Below, in pieces: positions 1 through 5,122 of a stretch of DNA of 5,705 nt. The DNA is from a bacterium. GTDB lineage: Bacteria; Auribacterota; Auribacteria; Auribacterales; Auribacteraceae. Position numbers and translations under genes: made by a program. Within the stretch, counting starts at the first letter, position 1; the number at the start of each line of letters is the position of its first letter. The notes below the pieces were generated by a model that worked only from the letters and a program-made list of their open reading frames with translations, was not told where the DNA came from and made no database searches. The stretch covers positions 1 to 5,705 of the forward strand of contig JAGGZS010000027.1 of the NCBI GenBank assembly GCA_021161885.1, in the 5' to 3' direction.

Positions 1-18
1 CCCTTCGGTCGCTCGCCT

Positions 19-42
19 GTTACCTAAGGTGTTACCCTAAGG
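19..42. repeat. Imperfect tandem direct repeat near left edge
   Basis: Two near-identical words sit one base apart: GTTACCTAAGG at 19-29 and GTTACCCTAAGG at 31-42, differing by one inserted C. The first includes a small palindrome, ACCT-A-AGGT (22-30). The first 25 or so bases are clearly richer in G and C than the AT-rich sequence after them, so this may be the tail of another element or gene ending left of the window. No function can be assigned. It could be a protein-binding site, an edge of an insertion, or chance. Confidence 0.4.
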
Positions 43-152
43 AATCAGGTTTGATTTTGTATCTCGTTTGTCATTAAGTTGATATATATCGATAAGTATT
101 GCTAATACATTGTAAATTGACATCATATCGTAAACAAATATTGTACTTTCTG

Positions 153-181
153 TTGAATGGTTTTTTTGTTTAAAGTAAAAT
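153..181 (+). promoter_or_regulatory. Candidate sigma-70 promoter for the HTH-hsdR-hsdS operon
   Basis: TTGAAT (153-158) and TAAAAT (176-181) are separated by 17 bp, matching 4/6 and 5/6 of the sigma-70 consensus. Transcription would start near 188 and leave a leader of about 40 nt before the small HTH gene. A competing candidate lies upstream: a perfect -35 TTGACA (117-122), a 16-bp spacer and a weak -10 TATTGT (139-144). Both are predictions in AT-rich DNA, where chance matches are common. Small dyads nearby (GATATATATC at 81-90; GTATT-GCT-AATAC at 96-108) could be operator half-sites, but nothing proves it. Confidence 0.4.
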
Positions 182-227
182 ATGGGTTAATTGGGGATAA
201 TCAGGATTAAAATATAGGATGTTGGTT

Positions 228-404
228 ATGATGGAAATCAGAAATTACCTGACAGTGCGGGAAGTATTGCATAAACTGGACATATCCGAGGAAGCTGTCA
301 GATATCTCATCAACGCTAAGGAACTAAGAGCGGTAAAAATCGGAAAATGGCGGATTAATCCGGAAGATTTAGAAAATTTTATTAAATCAAGGTGTAATCT
401 TTAA
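228..404 (+). CDS. Small excisionase/MerR-type helix-turn-helix DNA-binding protein
   Basis: This 58-residue protein is essentially a single winged helix-turn-helix of the excisionase/MerR-like 'HTH_17' type. A first helix follows YLTVREV (about residues 7-17), the recognition helix runs from ISEEAVRYLINAKEL (about 19-33), and the AVKIGKWRI stretch (35-43) is the usual beta-hairpin wing. The closing NPEDLENFI segment (44-52) is also typical, where such proteins read 'DLEEFI'. I chose the ATG at 228 because AGGA (216-219) lies 8 bases upstream; starts at 219 (three residues longer) or 231 are possible. The gene ends 26 bases before hsdR, so it is probably co-transcribed with it. The family includes phage/ICE excisionases and small regulators. 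Here a regulator of the restriction operon is plausible but inferred; a leftover excisionase from a mobile element is the main alternative. Confidence 0.85.
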   Translation: MMEIRNYLTVREVLHKLDISEEAVRYLINAKELRAVKIGKWRINPEDLENFIKSRCNL

Positions 405-430
405 GTTTATAAATCGAAAGAGCGTTTTTT

Positions 431-3211
431 ATGCCATACGAAAACAGAAGACCAGAAGACCAAACACGACATGACATTATCAATCCAATGCTAAAATCGG
501 CAGGATGGGTTGTGCAACATTACAGAAATGCCAACGTATTCTGTTCCAAAGGAATAGCTGTTGAATATTTTCAGATGGGAAAAGGTGTCGGCGAAGCTGA
601 TTATGTACTGTTCGTTAATGGCGAAGCTGTTGGTATTATTGAAGCTAAAAAAGAAGGCGAGACGCTTGTAGGCAAAGAACCTCAATCCAACAGGTACGCT
701 AAAGGTTTTCCAGAAGATTTCAGCTATGCAGATTTACCGTTGCCATTTGTATATGAATCATCCGGCTCAGAAACAAGGTTTACGAACCTCTGGGATCCCA
801 AACCCAGAAGCCGTGAAGTATTTCATTTTCATCAACCGGATACGCTGGAAACATGGATTAAAGATAATAAAAATACCCTGCGCAAACGTCTTGCACATAT
901 GTCAATTTTGGATAATCCAATATTATGGTCTGTTCAGAAAAAAGCAATATGTAATCTTGAAGAATCATTAGCCGGTGCAAAACCCAGAGCTTTAATCCAG
1001 ATGGCTACAGGATCAGGAAAGACATTCACCGCCGTAAATATCTGTTATCGATTGATAAAGGAAGCAAAAGCAAAAAAGGTTTTATTTTTGGTCGATAGAG
1101 GTAATCTTGGAACCCAGACTTTTCAGGAATTTCAGAATTTTATTGTTCCTAAAGACGGTAGAAAATTTACCGAACTTTATAACGTTCAGCATTTGCAGAG
1201 TAATGTTGTCGATGATGTCAGCAGAGTATGTATCTCCACAATTCAACGTGTCTATTCAATGCTAAAAGGCGAAAAACAGCTTGATACCGAATGCGAACAA
1301 AAATCAGGGTTTGAAGATGATTTTTCGCTTGAACCCGCCCCTGTTGAATACAACAAAAATATTCCTATTGAAGAATTTGATTTTATCATAATTGACGAAT
1401 GTCATCGGTCTATCTATAACCTCTGGAAACAGGTGCTGGATTATTTCGACTCGTTCTTGATCGGGCTTACCGCTACACCATCTAAAAGCACAATCGGATT
1501 TTTTAATAAAAACCTCGTTATGGAATATTCACACGAAGAAGCTGTAACAGACAATATCAATGTTGATTTTTCCGTTTATGATATCCGCACAAAAATTACT
1601 AATGACGGCTCAATTATCCCTAAGGGCGAGACGGTTCAGAAACGAGATAAACGCACCCGTAGAAAAAAATGGGAACTTCTTGATGATGAAGTAGTTTATA
1701 CCGCATCTCAACTTGATAGAGACGTTGTCTCAAAAGATCAGATACGAACTGTAATCAGATTGTTTAAGGAACGAGTATTAACCGATATTTTCCCCGGCAG
1801 AAAGCATGTCCCAAAAACATTGGTCTATGCCAAGGATGACAACCACGCTGAAGAAATAGTGCAAATAATCAGGGAAGAGTTTGACGAAGGAAACGATTTT
1901 GCAGTGAAGATTACATATAAAACCGAAGGCGAGAAACCTGAAAACTTAATAAGACAGTTCAGAAACGATTTTTATCCACGTATCGCTGTTACAGTTGATA
2001 TGATCGCAACAGGTACAGATATCAAACCGCTTGAAATCGTTTTCTTTATGCGAGTTGTCAGAAGCAGGAACTATTTTGAGCAAATGAAAGGTCGTGGTGT
2101 GCGGGTAATGCGTAACGACGATTTTATGGCTGTTACCCCTGATGCCCTAGCAAAAGAAAAATTTGTTATTGTTGATGCTGTCGGCGTAACGGATATAGAT
2201 GAACTTAACGATACACGACCCCTTGACCAAAAACCATCTATATCGTTTGAAAAGTTGCTCAAATCAATACGGTTTGGTAAACCGACAAAAGAAAAACTGT
2301 CGTCTATTGCTTCAAGATTAGTACGGTTAGAGAAAAAACTAACCGAACAACAAAATCAAGAAGTGCTGAAACTGTCTGATGGAAAAAAACTAAGCGATTT
2401 TGCCCGTGATTTTATCGTAGCCATTGATGAAGATAAAGCATACATAGAAATCAGTAAACAGAAAAGTACCGATTATAATGAATATAAACCGACTAAAAAA
2501 GAAGTTGACGAACTGTGCAATAAAAAAATGATTGAGGCAGTTAAGGGATTTATCGGTAACGGTAAACTGATGGAACGTTTGCCGGAACTTAAAGCCGAAA
2601 CAGAACAGATAATCGATACTGTATCAGTCGACGAAGTTGAATATGCAGGGTATTCACCTATTTCCACACAAAAAGCTAAAAATGTTGTTAAATCATTCAA
2701 AGATTTTATAGAGAAAAACAAAGACGAACTTGACGCATTGCAAGTCCTTTATTCTCACAAAAAATTAAAATGGCGTGATTTAAAAGAGTTGTCAGAGAAA
2801 ATTAAAACTCCGCCGTACAGTTTGAGCCCTTCTAAAATATGGCAGGCATACAAACAGCTTGAAGGTTCAAAAGTACATGGTTTATCTACAAATAAAGTTG
2901 CTGATTTTGTTTCTCTCCTGAAATTTGAGATAGGTGAGGTAAATGAGCTTGAACCTTTCATGGATACAATAGATAAACGGTTTGCGAAATGGTTATCTAA
3001 ACAAAGAGCAATGGGCGTTTCGTTCACACAAGAACAACTTAACTGGCTTGAGAAAATGAAAAACCATATAGCCGATTCTGTTGAGTTCAGTAACGAGGAT
3101 TTTGAATACGCTCCGTTTGATCAGATGGGTGGAATCGGCAAAGCACTATCTGTGTTTGGCGATAAGTTTGATTCGGTTTTAAAAGATTTGTGTGAGGAGT
3201 TGAGTGCTTAA
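431..3211 (+). CDS. hsdR: Type I restriction enzyme R subunit (HsdR), full length
   Basis: This 926-residue protein is the motor and nuclease subunit of a Type I restriction enzyme. In the R2M2S complex it translocates unmodified DNA using ATP and cuts it far from the recognition site. The N-terminal PD-(D/E)xK nuclease is visible as D57 (GEADYVLF) and E71-A-K73 (IIEAKKEG). The SF2 helicase motor follows: Walker A ATGSGKT (192-198), DECH box (322-325), motif III TATP (347-350), motif V around TVDMIATGTD (521-530) and motif VI QMKGRGVR (551-558). From about 600 onwards a mostly helical C-terminal domain resembles the EcoEI/EcoAI-type region that docks on HsdM/HsdS. All catalytic motifs are intact. 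Length and the AGWVVQHY N-terminus fit the Type IB-like (EcoAI/EcoEI) family. The ribosome binding site is weak (GAAAGAG at 416-422). hsdS starts one base after the stop, implying translational coupling. Subtype assignment is less sure than function. Confidence 0.96.
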   Translation: MPYENRRPEDQTRHDIINPMLKSAGWVVQHYRNANVFCSKGIAVEYFQMGKGVGEADYVLFVNGEAVGIIEAKKEGETLVGKEPQSNRYAKGFPEDFSYADLPLPFVYESSGSETRFTNLWDPKPRSREVFHFHQPDTLETWIKDNKNTLRKRLAHMSILDNPILWSVQKKAICNLEESLAGAKPRALIQMATGSGKTFTAVNICYRLIKEAKAKKVLFLVDRGNLGTQTFQEFQNFIVPKDGRKFTELYNVQHLQSNVVDDVSRVCISTIQRVYSMLKGEKQLDTECEQKSGFEDDFSLEPAPVEYNKNIPIEEFDFIIIDECHRSIYNLWKQVLDYFDSFLIGLTATPSKSTIGFFNKNLVMEYSHEEAVTDNINVDFSVYDIRTKITNDGSIIPKGETVQKRDKRTRRKKWELLDDEVVYTASQLDRDVVSKDQIRTVIRLFKERVLTDIFPGRKHVPKTLVYAKDDNHAEEIVQIIREEFDEGNDFAVKITYKTEGEKPENLIRQFRNDFYPRIAVTVDMIATGTDIKPLEIVFFMRVVRSRNYFEQMKGRGVRVMRNDDFMAVTPDALAKEKFVIVDAVGVTDIDELNDTRPLDQKPSISFEKLLKSIRFGKPTKEKLSSIASRLVRLEKKLTEQQNQEVLKLSDGKKLSDFARDFIVAIDEDKAYIEISKQKSTDYNEYKPTKKEVDELCNKKMIEAVKGFIGNGKLMERLPELKAETEQIIDTVSVDEVEYAGYSPISTQKAKNVVKSFKDFIEKNKDELDALQVLYSHKKLKWRDLKELSEKIKTPPYSLSPSKIWQAYKQLEGSKVHGLSTNKVADFVSLLKFEIGEVNELEPFMDTIDKRFAKWLSKQRAMGVSFTQEQLNWLEKMKNHIADSVEFSNEDFEYAPFDQMGGIGKALSVFGDKFDSVLKDLCEELSA
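3194..3199 (+). promoter_or_regulatory. Shine-Dalgarno site for hsdS inside the hsdR 3' end
   Basis: GAGGAG lies within the last codons of hsdR. It is 4 bases from a GTG at 3204 and 13 bases from the ATG at 3213, so neither spacing is ideal and the hsdS start stays ambiguous by three codons. Ribosomes terminating at the hsdR TAA (3209-3211) would be next to either start, which supports coupled translation. Confidence 0.5.
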
Positions 3212-3212
3212 G

Positions 3213-4349
3213 ATGGCTGAGAAGTGGAAAAAGTATAGATTATCAAAAGTCTGCATAATAAATCCAGGTAAGAAGGAAGTTTCAGACATACATGAAGAAA
3301 CAGAAGTGTCTTTTCTGCCGATGACCGCTGTCTCAGCCCAAGGGTATATTATATCTAAAGAGATAAGAAAATTACGGCAGGTAAAAAAGGGTTATACTTA
3401 TTTTCATAATCAAGACGTTTTAATCGCAAAAATCACACCGTGTTTTGAGAACGGTAAAAGAGCTATTGCTAGAGATTTAAAAAATAACATTGGTTTTGGA
3501 AGTACAGAGTTTCATGTTTTACGTCCCTTAGAAAAAGTTATTTCAAAATGGGTGTTTTATGCAATCAGTAAAGATGACTTTAAAAATATTGCAAAATCTC
3601 AAATGACAGGGACTGCTGGACAAAAAAGAGTCCCTAAAAGGGTGTTGGAAGAATATCAAATTCCTGTACCTGAAATTGGTCTTCAAAGAAAAATATCTGA
3701 AGCGATAGAGACACAGTTCACACGTCTGGATGCTTCGGTTAAAGCATTAAAATCTGTAAAACGAAAACTCGATCTATACAGAAAAAGTGTGCTTAAATCC
3801 GCATTTGAAGGTAAGTTGGTTGATGCCAAATACCATAAAGCACTTATTGTTGACATGGTAAAGGTTGTATACGGAAAAGGCTTGCCAAAAAGGGAAAGGA
3901 AAAGTTGCGGAACTATTCCTGTGTATGGTTCAGGTGGTGTTGTTGGTTTCCATGATGCAAGTTTAATAGAGTGCCCTTCCATTATTATCGCTAGAAAAGG
4001 TTCTATCGGAAATGTATTTTTAACTAAAAAAAAATCATGGCCTATAGATACAGTGTATTATTTAAAGGATATTTCAATTGATATTGAATATTTGTACTAT
4101 TTTTTAATATCTCAAAATTTTAAGAACACATCTACGGCTGTTCCTAGCTTAAGAAGAGAAGATTTAGAAAGGATTTGTGTTATATATCCCAAAGAAATAG
4201 ATAATCAAAAACAGATAGTTTCCGAAATCGAATCCCGATTTTCTGTAATCGATAAGGTTGAGAAAACGATTGATAATGCTCTTATTAAAGCTGAGAAGTT
4301 AAGAAAGTCCATTTTGAAATCTGCTTTTGAAGGCAACCTTGTGAGGTAA
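3213..4349 (+). CDS. hsdS: Type I restriction-modification specificity subunit (HsdS)
   Basis: This 378-residue protein is the DNA-recognition subunit of the Type I enzyme. It bridges two HsdM subunits and decides which bipartite site is methylated or attacked. Two target recognition domains are seen. TRD1 (about 1-155) carries FLPMTAVS and GFGSTEFHVLRP (from 94). TRD2 (about 211-327) carries the common YGKGLPKRER, IPVYGSGGVVG and IIARKGSIGNVF stretches. Each is followed by a helical spacer that ends in nearly the same sequence: RKSVLKSAFEGKLV (190-203) and RKSILKSAFEGNLV (364-377). This is the classical two-fold HsdS design. It is slightly short but complete. I prefer the ATG at 3213 (MAEKWKKYRL, a usual HsdS opening); a GTG at 3204 would add three residues. 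The last codons are part of a duplicated repeat, with a second EGNLV-stop copy 230 bp downstream. The recognition sequence cannot be read from the protein. No hsdM is next to it in this window. Confidence 0.96.
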   Translation: MAEKWKKYRLSKVCIINPGKKEVSDIHEETEVSFLPMTAVSAQGYIISKEIRKLRQVKKGYTYFHNQDVLIAKITPCFENGKRAIARDLKNNIGFGSTEFHVLRPLEKVISKWVFYAISKDDFKNIAKSQMTGTAGQKRVPKRVLEEYQIPVPEIGLQRKISEAIETQFTRLDASVKALKSVKRKLDLYRKSVLKSAFEGKLVDAKYHKALIVDMVKVVYGKGLPKRERKSCGTIPVYGSGGVVGFHDASLIECPSIIIARKGSIGNVFLTKKKSWPIDTVYYLKDISIDIEYLYYFLISQNFKNTSTAVPSLRREDLERICVIYPKEIDNQKQIVSEIESRFSVIDKVEKTIDNALIKAEKLRKSILKSAFEGNLVR

Positions 4350-4467
4350 CGAATATTTGTCATTCCTGACCTGATCAGGAATCCATACGGTGAAGGTGGT
4401 GGATTCCCGCTTTCGCGGGCATGACATAAGTAGAGCGGGAAAGACATAGGTGGAGCGGGCATGACAT
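4327..4467. repeat. Direct repeat, copy 1 (starts inside hsdS 3' end)
   Basis: About 141 bp that reappear 230 bp downstream at 4557-4697 with seven mismatches by my hand count (4345, 4401, 4420, 4429, 4432, 4442, 4460). The segment covers the codons for EGNLVR and the stop of hsdS, a short linker, a 67-bp palindromic element and the first 20-bp array units. Because it begins in coding sequence, the duplication must have copied the hsdS end rather than only an intergenic element. Confidence 0.95.
4359..4425. repeat. 67-bp palindromic element, copy 1
   Basis: Two hairpin-forming dyads lie about 20 bp apart. The left one is ATTCCTGA (4362-4369) against TCAGGAAT (4375-4382). The right one is ATTCCCGC (4403-4410) against GCGGGCAT (4415-4422), with one mismatch in this copy. 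The ends are GTCATTCC and, imperfectly here, GGCATGAC. The right dyad fits the ATTCCC-N8-GGGAAT pattern of dRS3-like dispersed repeats known from Neisseria and seen in similar form in many genomes. No T-tract follows, so it is not a standard intrinsic terminator, though as RNA it could protect the hsdS transcript end. Confidence 0.85.
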
Positions 4468-4556
4468 TTAAGATGTGCAGGTCATGAGAGAGCGGGGAAA
4501 AAGCAGAGCAAGAATGAAGGCATGTAAGATATTGAAAGCAGGCGTGATAAGGAAAA
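4468..4556. other. Inter-repeat spacer, possibly a decayed 20-bp array
   Basis: These 89 bp separate the two long direct-repeat copies. No gene is credible here. Several stretches resemble the 20-bp unit seen downstream: AGAGCGGGG at 4489-4497, and GCAGAGCAAGAATGA at 4503-4517, which differs from GTGGAGCGGGAATGA only by transitions. This suggests an old array that has drifted. A short open frame (ATG at 4514) runs into the duplicated hsdS tail and would read MKACKILKAGVIRKI then EGNLVK-stop. It faintly recalls an HsdS C-terminus, but is too short to call. Confidence 0.4.
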
Positions 4557-4697
4557 TTGAAGGCAACCTTGTGAAGTAACGAATATTTGTCATTCCTGAC
4601 CTGATCAGGAATCCATACGGTGAAGGTGGTAGATTCCCGCTTTCGCGGGAATGACATAGGTGGAGCGGGAATGACATAGGTGGAGCGGGAATGACAT
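4557..4697. repeat. Direct repeat, copy 2 (with stranded hsdS tail)
   Basis: This is the downstream partner of the segment at 4327-4467. It opens with TTGAAGGCAACC, the hsdS terminal codons, and in that frame reads EGNLVK and TAA (4577-4579) without the rest of a gene in front. It then contains an intact palindromic element and enters the 20-bp array. The high identity indicates a recent duplication or ongoing gene conversion between copies. Confidence 0.95.
4589..4655. repeat. 67-bp palindromic element, copy 2
   Basis: Same structure as copy 1 but with a perfect right dyad: ATTCCCGC (4633-4640), loop TTTC, GCGGGAAT (4645-4652). The element has matching 8-bp terminal inverted ends, GTCATTCC at the left and GGAATGAC at the right. 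Its right end is also the seed of the tandem array that follows. A MITE- or REP-like dispersed element is the best general description. Whether it occurs elsewhere in this genome cannot be seen from the window. Confidence 0.85.
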
Positions 4698-4760
4698 AGG
4701 TGGAGCGGGAATGACATAGGTGGAGCGGGAAAGACATAAATAGGGTGTGAATGACATAGA
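4651..4760. repeat. 20-bp tandem array (four identical units plus decayed ones)
   Basis: The unit ATGACATAGGTGGAGCGGGA occurs four times without change at 4651-4730. A degenerate unit (4731-4750) and a half unit (4751-4760) follow. The unit embeds GCGGGAATGAC, the right terminus of the preceding palindrome, so the array looks like repeated copying of that end plus a 9-bp filler. Copy 1 has two imperfect units at 4421-4460. Because 20 is not a multiple of three, the array is open in several minus-strand frames and encodes repetitive spurious peptides. Such arrays often vary in copy number by slippage. This one ends 14 bp before the next gene's start. Confidence 0.95.
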
Positions 4761-4774
4761 AGATAGGTAGCTAT

Positions 4775-5077
4775 GTGAAAGAGTATTATATCTATATATT
4801 AGCAAGCAAAAAAAACGGGACACTGTATATAGGCGTTACAAATGATCTGTTACGAAGAATATATGAACATAAACAAGGATCTGTAAGTAGTTTTACCAAA
4901 AAGTACGGAATAAAAAAACTGGTTTATTATGAAAATACAACTGATGTCAATACAGCTATTCATCGGGAAAAATGTCTTAAAAAGTGGAAACGCGAATGGA
5001 AAATAGAGTTAATTGAAAAATTCAATCCCGAATGGAATGATTTATATCCAGAATTGCAAGGAATAAAATTAACTTGA
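4775..5077 (+). CDS. GIY-YIG domain nuclease, small stand-alone type
   Basis: This 100-residue protein is a complete single-domain GIY-YIG protein of the COG2827/YhbQ-like kind. The two signature strands are YIYILAS (5-11) and TLYIGVT (16-22). The following helix NDLLRRIYEHK (23-33) holds the expected catalytic arginine (R27 or R28), and E65 in HREKCLKKW is the likely metal ligand. The C-terminal KFNPEWNDLY is usual for the group. The fold cuts or nicks DNA, but the biological role of these short members is largely unsettled. GTG at 4775 is the only start in frame: a TAG at 4757-4759 closes the frame upstream, and TAGGT (4764-4768) is a modest ribosome binding site. The gene begins 14 bp after a palindrome-derived tandem array, and its stop abuts a half-palindrome, so it may belong to a mobile or repeat-associated unit rather than to the hsd system. 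Confidence 0.92.
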   Translation: MKEYYIYILASKKNGTLYIGVTNDLLRRIYEHKQGSVSSFTKKYGIKKLVYYENTTDVNTAIHREKCLKKWKREWKIELIEKFNPEWNDLYPELQGIKLT

Positions 5078-5088
5078 ATCCCGCTTTT
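5076..5088. repeat. Possible half-palindrome remnant after the GIY-YIG gene
   Basis: GAATCCCGCTTTT overlaps the GIY-YIG stop codon and closely matches the left half of the ATTCCCGCTTTCGCGGGAAT palindrome found upstream (one base lacking or shifted). The right half is absent. It may be a decayed edge of the same repeat family on the other side of the gene. At this length chance similarity is possible. Confidence 0.45.
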
Positions 5089-5105
5089 TGAAAATAGGTT
5101 AGTGT

Positions 5106-5115
5106 AGGAAGGTGA
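5106..5115 (+). promoter_or_regulatory. Strong Shine-Dalgarno site of the BRO-N gene
   Basis: AGGAAGGTGA closely matches the anti-Shine-Dalgarno complement and is 7 bases before the ATG at 5123. It is the best ribosome binding site in the window and fixes this start. No convincing promoter is seen in the 45 bp between the GIY-YIG gene and this one, so the gene may be read from upstream. Confidence 0.8.
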
Positions 5116-5122
5116 TTTGAAA

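Noticed and set aside
1..60. tRNA 3' end or attachment site at the left edge
   Set aside because: No cloverleaf arms or CCA-end context could be found, and no matching copy occurs elsewhere in the window.
491..685. Minus-strand and out-of-frame small open frames within hsdR (also 726-971, 2071-2262, 2473-2721, 2755-3027) and hsdS (3683-3982)
   Set aside because: They lie wholly within the confidently identified coding regions, show no recognisable motif and are expected shadows of AT-rich coding DNA.
4362..4422. Rho-independent terminator after hsdS
   Set aside because: Both dyads could fold in RNA, but neither is followed by a T-tract, so they do not meet the usual definition. mRNA end protection remains possible.
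4514..4579. A short frame ending in the duplicated EGNLVK-stop as a truncated second hsdS
   Set aside because: Only the final six codons are clearly derived from hsdS by duplication; the preceding 15 residues match too weakly to call a pseudogene.
4327..4760. CRISPR array
   Set aside because: The units are directly adjacent with no unique spacers, the period is only 20 bp, and no cas gene is nearby.
4205..4823. Three overlapping minus-strand open frames with repetitive peptides (CHSRST, VIPAPP, CHSRESGN motifs)
   Set aside because: They are produced by the palindrome and 20-bp array read in rotating frames, overlap hsdS or the GIY-YIG gene, and show no domain. Such peptides are well-known artefacts of this sort of repeat.
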